Assembly (NCBI GenBank): GCA_904420445.1
Contig: CAJFVJ010000003.1
Coordinates: forward strand, 1-64,000
Direction: 5' to 3'
Source of the DNA: Candidatus Adamsella avium
GTDB lineage: Bacteria; Cyanobacteriota; Vampirovibrionia; Gastranaerophilales; CAJFVJ01
DNA length: 64,000 bases
In this document: piece after piece, positions 1 to 8,203 of the stretch
Numbering within the stretch: the stretch's first letter is position 1
Layout of the letters: the number at the start of each line of letters is the position of its first letter
The notes under the pieces: model-generated
Told to the model about the DNA's origin: nothing
Seen by the model: the letters and a program-made list of their open reading frames with translations, nothing else
Database searches by the model: none
Program-made: the position numbers and the translations under genes

Positions 1-1779
1 TTCTCGTCAAACTTCCCCGGAGGAAGCAAGGGGGGAGATGGAAATATGAACCTCGGAAGTGAACCGTATGACTACGACGGAGGTAAAAAAGGCTGCAAAC
101 CGTGTAATTTGTTCAATAGTTATTTCCTCAAAACGGATAAAAATCAACAAACGGCAACCTCTTCAAATTCAACGGAACTAAACAAACACACCTTCAAATA
201 TATGACGGCGTGCACGCAGGTTCGCAGAGAATGCGAAGATACAACATTCAATCAGGGCTTTAAGTCAGATAAGTCTAAAAACCTTCTTGGATGCAGTGCG
301 TGCTATTCGGAAAATAAAATAAAAAATAGAACATCAGATGCGCGGTGTCAGGTTAGAAGATACTGCTCACAGGCTGACCAGAACGGAACAGGAAAAACTG
401 ATAATGCCTATAGCAGATATAAAGGCTTTGATACCGGCAATGTAGAATATTCATGTGCCTGCGAGCAGTTGTCGACAAATGTTCCCGGGTTACCGTATAA
501 CTTTAAGTATTGTAGAAATTTGATTGGAAATACTTGTCCATCAAGCAAATCAAATAGCACAACTACAACGAAAGACTATACGATAAAAATTCCTTCTTCT
601 CATGTGAATAAAGAAGTTTATAACCTGAGAAGAGTAAAAGATAATTCGAATAACTACAGAAACGAAGACCAGATTCTTGAATATGAACCATATAACCCTG
701 TAGCAGGAAATCTTTCAACCAAAGAAGGAAAGTTGAGTCCATATTTCCTTCCTGAAAAATGCGAAACAAACAACGGTTTTAAATGCGAGGTGACAGGTTA
801 TAACTATTCTGCCCAAACATTTACAATAAGGGTTCATATGCAGACAAAATGTACAAGGACATGTTCAGGCAATGACTGGCAGACATATGCTGCATGCAAA
901 ACATGTGCCAGATATGAATCTTATTCATGCGGTACTACTTTGTCACCTAAAACATGTAAAAAATGTGTTGAGTGGAAGAGCAACGGACGCTGCATGAGAA
1001 AAGAAGCGGTGAATGATACTCTGAGCAAGGTAACTCTGTATTATACATATGCAGATCCTCTGTGTTCACGCAAGTATCAAAGTCCTCCTGGATTCTGCTC
1101 ATCATGTCAATGTATGCAGACAGGAAATGCTGATACTTGTACCGAGTGCGGAACTTGTACTTTCCAGAATGCTCCATGTACAGCAAATGATCCTCCAAGA
1201 ATATTGAAGGTTTGCACAAATTCTTCATGTAATGAATCATATGATAACGGGAAACCATGTCCAGATCCTCCAGCTTGCGGTGAGAAGCCAATTACAACAG
1301 GTGCTATTGTTATAGGTAATAATTATGGTACATCATCTGATGAGGCCTTTATAGATACCCACAGAATAGGTAACTGCGGTGGTGCCGGAAGCGGAGCAAC
1401 AGCAGGCGGATGTTCTTATCAAGAAACACTTAGCCTTAGTGATTTTGGAATCACAGATAATAATGACTATAAGATAGTTTCCTGCACACCAGTTCCTGTA
1501 GGTATGGACTATTGTGACAGAAATGATGCTATAACAGGAAGATACTGTAATGCTTATACCGGAGGTGGTGGTCAAACCTGGAACGGTTCGTATGGTGTAA
1601 GTAATGCCGGAAATGGTTTTAATACACTTAGTACTGCCAGGTGTGAAGTAAGTTCAGACCATAAGAAAGTTACAATTAAGCTTACAGCAGGAACATTGTC
1701 TGATGGTTCTGACTATGATGACTTCGGTGTGAAGAGTGTTAAAATCATAATGGATGGATGCGAATATAAAAATAGATAG
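1..1779 (+). CDS. Cysteine-rich protein, 3' part (5' end outside window)
   Basis: The frame is open to the left edge of the window. The first in-frame ATG (46) lies inside a Gly-rich stretch and has no convincing ribosome site, so the gene most likely starts upstream. The visible 592 codons are extremely rich in Cys, often as CxxC pairs (CKPC, CSAC, CARY...CGTT, CKKC, CSSCQC, CTECGTC). The C-terminal third changes to Gly/Ser/Asn-rich, beta-like sequence. No transmembrane segment is visible. The many paired cysteines suggest an extracytoplasmic, disulfide-rich or metal-binding structural protein. I do not recognise a family. It ends just before a strong terminator. Confidence 0.6.
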   Translation, partial: FSSNFPGGSKGGDGNMNLGSEPYDYDGGKKGCKPCNLFNSYFLKTDKNQQTATSSNSTELNKHTFKYMTACTQVRRECEDTTFNQGFKSDKSKNLLGCSACYSENKIKNRTSDARCQVRRYCSQADQNGTGKTDNAYSRYKGFDTGNVEYSCACEQLSTNVPGLPYNFKYCRNLIGNTCPSSKSNSTTTTKDYTIKIPSSHVNKEVYNLRRVKDNSNNYRNEDQILEYEPYNPVAGNLSTKEGKLSPYFLPEKCETNNGFKCEVTGYNYSAQTFTIRVHMQTKCTRTCSGNDWQTYAACKTCARYESYSCGTTLSPKTCKKCVEWKSNGRCMRKEAVNDTLSKVTLYYTYADPLCSRKYQSPPGFCSSCQCMQTGNADTCTECGTCTFQNAPCTANDPPRILKVCTNSSCNESYDNGKPCPDPPACGEKPITTGAIVIGNNYGTSSDEAFIDTHRIGNCGGAGSGATAGGCSYQETLSLSDFGITDNNDYKIVSCTPVPVGMDYCDRNDAITGRYCNAYTGGGGQTWNGSYGVSNAGNGFNTLSTARCEVSSDHKKVTIKLTAGTLSDGSDYDDFGVKSVKIIMDGCEYKNR

Positions 1780-1810
1780 TTGTATTTGTATTCAGTATCA
1801 AAACCGGAAA

Positions 1811-1840
1811 AGCCCTCTTTCAAAGAGGGCTTTTTCTTTT
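1811..1840 (+). terminator. Rho-independent terminator of the Cys-rich gene
   Basis: A perfect 9-bp stem (agccctctt / aagagggct) with a 3-nt loop is followed by a T-rich tract, about 30 nt after the stop codon. Confidence 0.9.
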
Positions 1841-1875
1841 GTTGTGCGGATATATGAGTTTTTTCAAGAAAACTG

Positions 1876-1904
1876 ATGACATATTCAAAAAAATGTGATA
1901 GAAT
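1876..1904 (+). promoter_or_regulatory. Predicted sigma-70-type promoter for the small protein at 1970
   Basis: ATGACA at 1876-1881, a 17-nt spacer, then TAGAAT at 1899-1904 preceded by TGA (extended -10). Transcription would begin near 1911, about 60 nt before the ATG at 1970. Confidence 0.55.
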
Positions 1905-1969
1905 ATTATCTTGCACATAAACTGATGTGTTCTGTTTTTTGGTTTAGTTAAGAAAAAAAGGAGGACGAA

Positions 1970-2320
1970 ATGAGTCTTGATAGAGTCACTATGATCGGAA
2001 ATCCGACGGCTATTTCTGTTGCCTTCAAAACCCAAAAGGATGACCTCAACAGCGAGCCTGTTGAAGGAATCAGTGTTGTGGGAGAAAAACAACTCAGCGC
2101 AGATGAGATGATTACTGCAGAGAGATTTATTCCTCTGAGCAGTTTGTCTTTGAATGATTCGCTGAGGGAAGAAATCGGTTCTGCTGCAGCAGGAGTTTAT
2201 TCAGAGTTGAACAAAGATGATGATGACGTTTTGAACTTTGTTGCTTCAGAGTTTGCTCATGATGCAGTCAGCGCTCAGAATGGAGCTCCCTGGCCCCTTA
2301 TGTGGTATGAGTTAGCATAG
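1970..2320 (+). CDS. Small acidic protein of unknown function
   Basis: 116 aa. The ATG at 1970 follows a good Shine-Dalgarno (AAAGGAGG), and a promoter lies about 65 nt upstream. There is no signal peptide or membrane segment. Residues 16-21 read VAFKTQ, resembling the Phe-x-Gly/Phe-Lys signature of several other proteins here, though the Gly is missing. The middle is rich in Asp/Glu/Ser, and the C-terminus ends with a short Trp-containing tail (WPLMWYELA). No family is recognised. It is monocistronic, closed by stem-loops in the convergent space after it. Confidence 0.65.
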   Translation: MSLDRVTMIGNPTAISVAFKTQKDDLNSEPVEGISVVGEKQLSADEMITAERFIPLSSLSLNDSLREEIGSAAAGVYSELNKDDDDVLNFVASEFAHDAVSAQNGAPWPLMWYELA

Positions 2321-2402
2321 TTTTAACCGGGAAGACAAAATATCCATCTGTACGGATTTTTGTTCTCCCTCAGGTTAAGCCGTTTTTGACAGATTTTTTT
2401 CT

Positions 2403-2424
2403 GAGTTCTCATTTGTGAGAACTC
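2403..2424. terminator. Stem-loop in convergent intergenic space
   Basis: A perfect 9-bp inverted repeat (gagttctca / tgagaactc) with a 4-nt loop. There is no long T-tract directly after it, so it may be an mRNA 3'-end structure. A weaker, imperfect hairpin lies just upstream at about 2329-2370. Confidence 0.5.
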
Positions 2425-2447
2425 GGATAAGGGTCGTGTTTATAAAA

Positions 2448-2480
2448 AAAAGAAACAGCCCTGAGAGCTGTTTCTTTTGC
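2448..2480. terminator. Bidirectional terminator between convergent genes
   Basis: A 12-bp stem (aaaagaaacagc / gctgtttctttt) with a 7-nt loop has A-rich sequence on the left and T-rich on the right. It can terminate both the plus-strand gene ending at 2320 and the minus-strand gene ending at 2493. Confidence 0.8.
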
Positions 2481-2492
2481 GTTGATTTTTGA

Positions 2493-2834
2493 TTAGTAAA
2501 GATAAGCTTCGTGAGAATCTCTTCCGCATTGATAGTCAGGATTTCTGTCTTCTTTTGCTTCTTCGACTTCCGGGGTTTCTGTCAAGCTGGAAATAGTTTC
2601 AGCAATTTTCTCTCTTCTTGCTTCTGCATCATTGCTGAGACCTGCGTAAGTGAGGAAGGTTTCTGCAGTGACAATGCCGTTGTCTTTTGTTGTTATTTTA
2701 ACACCTTCAACAGGTACTTTGTGTCCGTTCGGGTCGCCGACAGAAGCAAATCTAGTTTCTTTCTGGACTTTGACAGATTTGCCGTTGACTATTCCTGAGT
2801 AGAGTGTTGCGCCTTGAATAGCATCAGTTTTCAT
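2493..2834 (-). CDS. Small hypothetical protein
   Basis: 113 aa. The start (ATG at 2834) is chosen because it follows AAAAGGGGAAAAA. The frame stays open 13 codons further upstream, but that stretch runs over the ribosome site. The N-terminal half looks like a small beta fold (ATLYSGIVNGKSVKVQ...). The C-terminal part is Glu-rich (TPEVEEAKEDRNP) and ends in a Tyr-rich tail. There is no signal peptide or membrane segment. Its size and charge resemble the protein at 1970, but I see no clear homology. Family unknown. Confidence 0.6.
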   Translation of the reverse strand: MKTDAIQGATLYSGIVNGKSVKVQKETRFASVGDPNGHKVPVEGVKITTKDNGIVTAETFLTYAGLSNDAEARREKIAETISSLTETPEVEEAKEDRNPDYQCGRDSHEAYLY

Positions 2835-2949
2835 TTTTTTCCCCTTTTTTATGTAAAAACTAAAATAATACAATTATTTAATAAACAAAAATAAAAAAAT
2901 TTGATAGTGTTATTGTGTAAAAATTCAGATTGATACAAAACTTAATAAA

Positions 2950-3786
2950 CTATTTTTCGACATATTTTTCCCCGCATTTGAGTATAAAACACTGGAAATC
3001 AGGCGAAAATTTGCTCAGGAGTTCTCCGATGTGAGCGCCGAGTCCTAGGTTGTAAGAGAGTTTCGGATTTTTTTTGTTGAGGACTTTGAGGATGAGATTT
3101 GCGACGTCCTGAGGTTCTTTGCCGTATTTTATGCTTTTTCTGACTTTTTCAAGCAGGATGTTGAGTTTTTTTTGATATTTTTCTTTTGCTTCATCAGGAA
3201 GGGCGTTCATTCTTTTATAGGCGGCATCGAGGGATTTTTCCCATATAGGGGTTTTGACTATGCCGGGTTTTATGGAAATTATTTTTATGTTCGGGTTGTC
3301 CATTTCGAGAGCAAGCGCCTGAAAGAAGATGTCGAGGGCTTTTTTTGAGGCGCAGTAGGGCGAGATAAACTGGTATACAACATTTGAGGATACAGAGCTT
3401 ATGTTGATGATTTTGCCGTGTTTAATCATCGGGAGGAAGGTCTTTGTGATTTCGAGCGGGGCGAGGGTGTTTATGGCAAATTGTTGTTTAATCTCTTCGA
3501 TGTTTGCATATTCAACGATGCCTGTGTAGGCTTGTCCTGCGTTATTGATGATTGCGTAGAGTTCTTCAGTTTCCTCCTTTACGAGAGATAGGGCGTGTTT
3601 TATGTCTTCTGAGTTTGTGACGTCGAGGAGGAGGCATTTTATGTTTTTGTTGATGGACTCAAGAGAGGTTTTATCCTCTTCTTTTCTGACTGTTGCAATG
3701 ATTTTGAAGCCGTTTTGTGAGAGCAGGTCTGCTGTTGCTCGTCCGATGCCTGAAGAGGCGCCTGTCAGGAGTATTGTTTTTGTCAT
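2950..3786 (-). CDS. SDR-family short-chain dehydrogenase/reductase
   Basis: 278 aa, a classical-SDR length. Residues 8-15 are the NAD(P)-binding TGASSGIG turn, NNAG is at 81-84, catalytic Ser is in ISSVSS near 130-133, and the YxxxK pair is Tyr144/Lys148 (YCASK). The ATG at 3786 follows AAGGTACC. It lies 10 nt downstream of the secreted protein at 3797-4216, so the two are probably co-transcribed. Substrate cannot be predicted. The C-terminal extension (from about 200) is helical and basic, as in SDRs acting on lipophilic substrates, but that is only suggestive. Confidence 0.88.
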   Translation of the reverse strand: MTKTILLTGASSGIGRATADLLSQNGFKIIATVRKEEDKTSLESINKNIKCLLLDVTNSEDIKHALSLVKEETEELYAIINNAGQAYTGIVEYANIEEIKQQFAINTLAPLEITKTFLPMIKHGKIINISSVSSNVVYQFISPYCASKKALDIFFQALALEMDNPNIKIISIKPGIVKTPIWEKSLDAAYKRMNALPDEAKEKYQKKLNILLEKVRKSIKYGKEPQDVANLILKVLNKKNPKLSYNLGLGAHIGELLSKFSPDFQCFILKCGEKYVEK

Positions 3787-3796
3787 TTTAGGTACC

Positions 3797-4216
3797 TTAT
3801 TTATTTGTTGTTATCTGTTTTGCAAAGTTTTCGACGTCTTGAGGTGATATTGTCCAGAGGGTTATGTTGTATAAAGCTGCGACAGCTTTCACTCTGTCGA
3901 GATATTTCTGGTCTTTTGTTGCGTTTTCAACTATCAGGACTATGCCTGCTTTTTTATGCGTTGCCTGTGCGTAATAAAGAGCCTGTCCGATAGATTCTGC
4001 CCATTTTTTTGCAAAGTCAAATTCGATTGCATGAGTTTGAGTGAGGCAGTCTATCCTTGCTTTATCCGATAAGACTACCTCCTGTTGACCGTGATGGGTG
4101 CTGCACCAGGCGTTCTGGTAATCTTTTTCATAGAAGAAGGTGCTCTTTGGGTTTGCTTGAGCGGTTGGATGCGATATGCAGAAAATTATGAATATTATTA
4201 TAAAAAATTGTTTCAA
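3797..4216 (-). CDS. Secreted small protein with nuclease-like (PD-(D/E)XK) motif pattern
   Basis: 139 aa. It starts with TTG, with AAAGGAG 10 nt upstream. Residues 1-21 form a signal peptide (hydrophobic core FFIIIFIIFCI, cleavage near AQA). The mature part carries Glu46, RIDC (Asp56) and HAIEFDFAKKW (Glu65, Asp67, Lys70/71), followed by SIGQALYYA. This spacing resembles the PD-(D/E)XK fold. Similar exported proteins with an 'IEVDFAKKWAEAIGQALYYA' region occur in many diderm bacteria, as far as I recall. It is the first gene of a two-gene unit with the SDR. A function in nucleic acid cleavage is not demonstrated. Confidence 0.75.
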   Translation of the reverse strand: MKQFFIIIFIIFCISHPTAQANPKSTFFYEKDYQNAWCSTHHGQQEVVLSDKARIDCLTQTHAIEFDFAKKWAESIGQALYYAQATHKKAGIVLIVENATKDQKYLDRVKAVAALYNITLWTISPQDVENFAKQITTNK

Positions 4217-4324
4217 ATCCCCGAAGCTCCTTTTATTTATGAGTTTATTGTATTACAAACATATGAAAAAGGCATTGTTAGAAAAAATTTGGGAAGGGAA
4301 TTATTAAAAAAAAATAAAAATTTT

Positions 4325-4353
4325 TTGATATGGAGTTATTGTCAGGTTATAAT
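4325..4353 (+). promoter_or_regulatory. Strong predicted promoter
   Basis: TTGATA (4325-4330), a 17-nt spacer, and consensus TATAAT (4348-4353). Transcription would start near 4360, about 145 nt before the ATG at 4506 and about 95 nt before the hairpin at 4456-4480. Confidence 0.7.
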
Positions 4354-4455
4354 AAACTTGTTTTGCAATCTCCCACACCCTTTGATGGTAAGGCGTTTGC
4401 AGAATAAAACGGGGAATATTTATGCCGTTTTTGACAATTTAGTGATTTATCAGTG

Positions 4456-4484
4456 AAAACACGCAGGTGCGTGTTTTTTGTGTT
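4456..4484 (+). terminator. Terminator-like hairpin in the leader of the gene at 4506
   Basis: A perfect 9-bp stem (aaaacacgc / gcgtgtttt) with AGGT loop is followed by a T-rich stretch. It lies between the promoter at 4325 and the start codon at 4506. It could be an attenuator or the 3' end of a roughly 120-nt small RNA. It also overlaps an in-frame GTG (4467), which argues against that codon being the start of the next gene. Confidence 0.7.
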
Positions 4485-4505
4485 TTTAAGAAAGGACTGT
4501 TGTCT

Positions 4506-5921
4506 ATGAATTATTGTTTATCAACGAAGAATGTGTACAGGATGTTATCCTGTGTTAGAGATGATGCGAAGTTTTTTTTGAGAGAGGATGCGCCTTATTT
4601 CTGCGGGCTTGCAAAGACAAAGATGCAAGAGCTGAGGAAGTATCTTATTTATGAGAATTTTTTGGAAGAACGAAAAAGGGAATATTTTCTTACAGAAAAA
4701 GGAGAGGAGTTTCTGAACCGAGTTTTTGATGAAGAAACAACGAATGAAATAAAATTCGGGTTCAGGAAGGTTTATGAGAAAACACCTGTTATTATATGTG
4801 ATGCGCTGACCAAGGAGAAAGCGCCTGCTTCTCTTACCCGTGTTATCAGACTGCTTGCAAAACATCTTGTTGAAGGAGATGAGTTGAGAAAAAATTCTGC
4901 CGAGGAGTTCTTGTATAGAGAGATTCTTGCTGATGGGGCAAGCTGCCGGTCTGTTCGTTTTGAGATGGAGAATTATTTGTTAAACTCTGGCAGGGTATTT
5001 CTGCAAGATTTCTTTGAAAAATTCATGACTTCGCCTTACGGGCTGACAAGGTCATTGGTTTCTGTTCTGCTGCTTGATATTCTTGTGCGCAATAAGAACA
5101 TTTTTGCTATATATGAGCGGCATCAGTTTCAGCTTAAGTTTGATGTTCTTATTTTTGATAGGATGATGTTTTGTCCTCAGAACTTTGAAATTCAAAAAAC
5201 AGTGGTGGAGGATTGCCCTGTTTTGAAAGAAATTTCGAAGATTTTGCTCTTTGAACCGTCGTCAAATATTCTTGATTTGACAAAAGGGCTTATATATTTT
5301 GTAAGAAGTCTTGAAAAATATACTCTGAAAACAGAGCGCTTATCGAAGAGAACAATAAGATTCAGAAATGCTGTTTTGAATGCGAAAGATCCTGTCAGTC
5401 TTTTTTATCGGGATATTCCGAAGGTTTTATGCGGCAAGCTGCTGAAAGAGTGTGATAATTCTATTGTTGAAGCGTTTGCCGAAGTCTGCGATGAATTGAG
5501 ATGGTGTTATGATAAATTTATTTCAGAAATTAAATTATTTTTCTTTTCTGCATTTTATGAAATAGAGAGAGAAAGATTGAAAAGGCGTTTTGAAAAAGTA
5601 GAAGATTTTTTGGGAGATAGAGAGTTGAAAATTTTGCATAAAAATATTCAGGAGGCTGCTTCCTCAAATCAACAGTGGATGGAGCGTATTGCAACAGTTG
5701 TAAACAAATCCCGTGTTCCAAAGGATTGGAGTGATGAGGATGTTGCTGATTTCAAGTTCAAAATAGCAGAGTTATCCATGAAATTTCTTGGAATTGAGAC
5801 CATTGCTTCTTCAAACTGTGTATTGTTGAAAGACAGGCGTGTAGAAGAAATATTGAAGAAGATAGAAAATTTATCTTCCATTCAAAGGATGGCTGTTTTG
5901 AGAGTGCTGGTTGCAAAATAG
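4506..5921 (+). CDS. Large protein of unknown function, resembling C-terminal region of big NTPases
   Basis: 471 aa. I chose the ATG at 4506 (AAAGGA upstream) over an in-frame GTG at 4467 because the latter lies inside the terminator-like hairpin. The sequence is mostly helical and has no Walker motifs. Two stretches look familiar from the C-terminal halves of very large ATP-binding proteins in defence-type gene clusters: SPYGLTRSLVSVLLLDIL followed by IYERHQFQLKFDVLIFDR, and YTLKTERLSKRTIRFRNAVL. That comparison is from memory and weak. Here the NTPase half is absent, so this would be a stand-alone version or a fragment. The first 70 residues could form a winged helix. Confidence 0.55.
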   Translation: MNYCLSTKNVYRMLSCVRDDAKFFLREDAPYFCGLAKTKMQELRKYLIYENFLEERKREYFLTEKGEEFLNRVFDEETTNEIKFGFRKVYEKTPVIICDALTKEKAPASLTRVIRLLAKHLVEGDELRKNSAEEFLYREILADGASCRSVRFEMENYLLNSGRVFLQDFFEKFMTSPYGLTRSLVSVLLLDILVRNKNIFAIYERHQFQLKFDVLIFDRMMFCPQNFEIQKTVVEDCPVLKEISKILLFEPSSNILDLTKGLIYFVRSLEKYTLKTERLSKRTIRFRNAVLNAKDPVSLFYRDIPKVLCGKLLKECDNSIVEAFAEVCDELRWCYDKFISEIKLFFFSAFYEIERERLKRRFEKVEDFLGDRELKILHKNIQEAASSNQQWMERIATVVNKSRVPKDWSDEDVADFKFKIAELSMKFLGIETIASSNCVLLKDRRVEEILKKIENLSSIQRMAVLRVLVAK

Positions 5922-5932
5922 AATATGCTGAA

Positions 5933-5972
5933 AAGAAGTCTGTTCGTTTATTTTTAGATGAACAGACTTCTT
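5933..5972. terminator. Bidirectional terminator
   Basis: A 13-bp perfect stem (aagaagtctgttc / gaacagacttctt) with a T-rich loop, located between the convergent genes ending at 5921 and 5988. Confidence 0.85.
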
Positions 5973-5987
5973 GATACAAATAAAAAA

Positions 5988-6446
5988 TTATTTTACGGCT
6001 TTTGCAACTTCATCAGTGATATCCTCTCCGCCGTAAAGCACAACGCTTTTCATAATAACCATGGTGTAGCCTTTATCTTTTGCGGTTGTTTCGATTATGT
6101 TTCTGATATCCTGTTCCGCAAGAGAGAGTTTTTTTGCATATTCGCTGTCTATTGCCGTTCTTTTTTCGTTCAGTTCTTTTGTGAATTTTTCCTCGAGTTC
6201 TTTTTGTTTTTCGGGGTCTTTTTCCTTATCAACGCTCAGGCGTGCTTTTTCGATAAATCTTGTGAGTTCGTCTATTTTCTTTTTTTGCTCTGTTTGTATT
6301 GATTTTGCTTCTGATGAGTTTGCTACTACTTTTTTGATATCAACGATGCCTATTTTGCAGGGAGAAAGTTCTTCTGCGCAGGTCTTTGTCATAATGCATA
6401 ATCCTGCAAGCAGTGCAATGAAAGATAATTTCAGGGTTTTGTTCAT
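5988..6446 (-). CDS. OmpH/Skp-family periplasmic chaperone
   Basis: 152 aa, the usual length. Residues 1-24 are a signal peptide ending CAEE. The IGIVDIKKVV motif at the start of the mature protein and the long Lys/Glu-rich coiled coil (residues about 50-120) are typical of Skp, which holds unfolded outer-membrane proteins in the periplasm. The ATG at 6446 has GAGGATAAG upstream. It is monocistronic, so it lacks the bamA-skp-lpxD context known from Proteobacteria. It supports a two-membrane envelope. Confidence 0.85.
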   Translation of the reverse strand: MNKTLKLSFIALLAGLCIMTKTCAEELSPCKIGIVDIKKVVANSSEAKSIQTEQKKKIDELTRFIEKARLSVDKEKDPEKQKELEEKFTKELNEKRTAIDSEYAKKLSLAEQDIRNIIETTAKDKGYTMVIMKSVVLYGGEDITDEVAKAVK

Positions 6447-6583
6447 TTTCTTATCCTCAACTAAATTACGTTTTAGAGTTTAGCATACAGGATGAATAAG
6501 ACTTATAGGTAAGCAGGGCTATTTGATGATTAAGACAGAAGTCAGCCTGCCGGTCAATCTTATTTTCTGCTAAATTCATGTGT

Positions 6584-6589
6584 TATAAT
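6584..6589 (+). promoter_or_regulatory. Extended -10 element for the DJ-1/PfpI gene
   Basis: TGTTATAAT (consensus -10 TATAAT with upstream TG) sits about 37 nt before the ATG at 6627. No good -35 box is visible. Confidence 0.5.
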
Positions 6590-6626
6590 TTCTAAAAAAC
6601 AGGTAGTTATTTTTGAGGAAAAACAG

Positions 6627-7214
6627 ATGAGTTCAAAAAAAATTCTTATGATAGTCGGAGATTATGTCGAAGATTATGAAGCTATGGTGCCATATCAGAT
6701 GATGCTGATGGTCGGTCACAGTGTTGATGTTGTTTCCCCCGGGAAACAATCAGGTGATTGTGTGAAGACAGCTGTCCATGATTTTGAAGGAGATCAGACT
6801 TACAGCGAGAAAAGAGGGCATAACTTTGCGATTACTGCAGATTTCTCTCAGGTAAAACCTGAAGATTATGACGGGCTTGTTATCCCTGGAGGAAGAGCGC
6901 CTGAGTATCTCAGATTGAACAAAAAAGTTCTTGATATTGTGAAATATTTTGCACAAGAAAACAAGCCGATTGCTGCAATATGCCATGGTCCTCAGATTTT
7001 GGTAAGTGCAGATGTTTTGAAAGGGAAAAAGTGTACGGCTTATATCGCTCTCAAACCTGATGTTGAGATGGCAGGAGGAGTTTTTGTTGAACCAAACGAT
7101 TCTGCTTCAAATGCGGTGGTTGACGGCAATCTTGTAACCTCTCCTGCGTGGCCCGGGCATCCTGAATGGATGAGAGAGTTTTTGAAGCTGCTTGGTTCAA
7201 AAATTGAAGCATAG
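6627..7214 (+). CDS. DJ-1/PfpI family protein (class I glutamine amidotransferase-like)
   Basis: 195 aa, full length for the family. [14 protein letters not shown] (about residues 90-103) and the nucleophile elbow AICHGPQ (Cys of CHG) identify DJ-1/PfpI. A C-terminal [14 protein letters not shown] follows the usual 'LiTsrgp' position, altered here to TSPAWPGHP. Members act as glyoxalase/deglycase-like stress enzymes or intracellular proteases; which applies here cannot be told from sequence. It has its own promoter and a strong terminator, so it is monocistronic. Confidence 0.88.
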   Translation: MSSKKILMIVGDYVEDYEAMVPYQMMLMVGHSVDVVSPGKQSGDCVKTAVHDFEGDQTYSEKRGHNFAITADFSQVKPEDYDGLVIPGGRAPEYLRLNKKVLDIVKYFAQENKPIAAICHGPQILVSADVLKGKKCTAYIALKPDVEMAGGVFVEPNDSASNAVVDGNLVTSPAWPGHPEWMREFLKLLGSKIEA

Positions 7215-7220
7215 ATTGCA

Positions 7221-7257
7221 AAAAGAGAGGAAGTCTTTATGACTTCCTCTCTTTTTT
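7221..7257. terminator. Bidirectional terminator
   Basis: A 15-bp perfect stem (arms 7221-7235 and 7241-7255) with a 5-nt loop and T-tract, shared by convergent genes ending at 7214 and 7272. Confidence 0.9.
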
Positions 7258-7271
7258 ATTTTATATTATGT

Positions 7272-7625
7272 CTATTCTTCGTCATCATAAGACATATCGT
7301 CTTCGAGGTCTTCTTTTTCTACTACAGTACCGTAGTTTTCACCGTTTTGGGTGAAATATTGTATGGTCGTTTCTGCTTCTTGCACTTTGCCGTCTTTGAT
7401 GAGAGCAGTGTAGTTTTGTTTTTCAGTTGTACCATCATCAGGATGAGCGATTGTTTTTGTTGAGGATACAATCATTACTCCTGATTGAGCAAGTGCTTGT
7501 TGAGCTGAAGGGAGTTCAAACTCGTTTGTTTGCTCAGGCTGTGTTGTTTGCGGCTGCACATTGTTTTTGAAATTTAGCGTTGATTTGTGATGAGGAGTGG
7601 TCATGCTGATTTTTTGTACGTTCAT
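7272..7625 (-). CDS. Small acidic protein with N-terminal NF-K motif
   Basis: 117 aa. The ATG (7625) overlaps the stop of the ankyrin gene upstream (ATGA) and has AAGGAGAAC as ribosome site. Residues 17-20 (LNFK) match the position and type of the Phe-x-Gly signature in other proteins of this window, but without Gly. The next 15 residues are Gln/Thr/Pro-rich and linker-like. The C-terminal half is a small beta-type domain ending in a strongly acidic tail (EKEDLEDDMSYDDEE). Function unknown. It is co-transcribed with the secreted ankyrin protein. Confidence 0.65.
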   Translation of the reverse strand: MNVQKISMTTPHHKSTLNFKNNVQPQTTQPEQTNEFELPSAQQALAQSGVMIVSSTKTIAHPDDGTTEKQNYTALIKDGKVQEAETTIQYFTQNGENYGTVVEKEDLEDDMSYDDEE

Positions 7626-8203
7626 TTTTGTTCTCCTTTTTGTATTATCAAATTTTTGAGATTATCATCGTCCAGTTTTTTTGCTTTTTTTATGCAATAT
7701 CTATCAGGAATAACTCCTGCGTCAAGAAAGAGTTTTATTAACTCATGATTATTCTTTTTGATTGCATATCCAAGATATTCTACACCTTCTTTATCTATGT
7801 TGAAATCAGCCTTATGGTCTATTGCTATTCGGGTACTCTCTGCATTGAGATTGTAAACTGAAAAATCAAGAAGCGTTATACCGAGGCATTTTTTGTTTAT
7901 GTCTGCGCCATGTGCGAGGAGGAGGTTCATTATTTCATATTGTTTGTAATAAGAAGCAAAAAAAGTGGCAGGAATTCTCATATATGTAAAGTTCGGATCA
8001 GCTCCTTCTTCAATTAGCTTTTCGACTGTCGCTTTATCTCCCTCGACGATATAGTAAATAAAAGATGAGGGCGGGATTTTTATGTTTTTAATCATTCCCT
8101 CATATCGTGGTGTTGTATTATTTTGAGATGTCTTAAGCTCAGCTGAGGCAGGAAGCTGCAGGCATATCAGAATAAGAAAGAATAAGACAAACAGTTTTTT
8201 CAT
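7622..8203 (-). CDS. Secreted ankyrin-repeat protein
   Basis: 193 aa. Residues 1-21 form a signal peptide (LFVLFFLILICL, cleavage near ASA). Ankyrin repeats follow: TVEKLIEEGADPNF, YEIMNLLLAHGADIN and HELIKLFLDAGVIPD show the LLxxGAD core, about four repeats in all with the third degenerate. Ankyrin repeats mediate protein-protein contacts; the signal peptide places it in the periplasm or outside. AAGGACTTC precedes the ATG at 8203. The downstream small gene overlaps it by 4 nt. Confidence 0.8.
   Translation of the reverse strand: MKKLFVLFFLILICLQLPASAELKTSQNNTTPRYEGMIKNIKIPPSSFIYYIVEGDKATVEKLIEEGADPNFTYMRIPATFFASYYKQYEIMNLLLAHGADINKKCLGITLLDFSVYNLNAESTRIAIDHKADFNIDKEGVEYLGYAIKKNNHELIKLFLDAGVIPDRYCIKKAKKLDDDNLKNLIIQKGEQK

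Noticed and set aside
4085-4456. Plus-strand frame opposite the secreted protein gene
   Set aside because: It is antisense to a gene with a signal peptide and conserved motif, then runs through the promoter and noncoding leader; no ribosome site.
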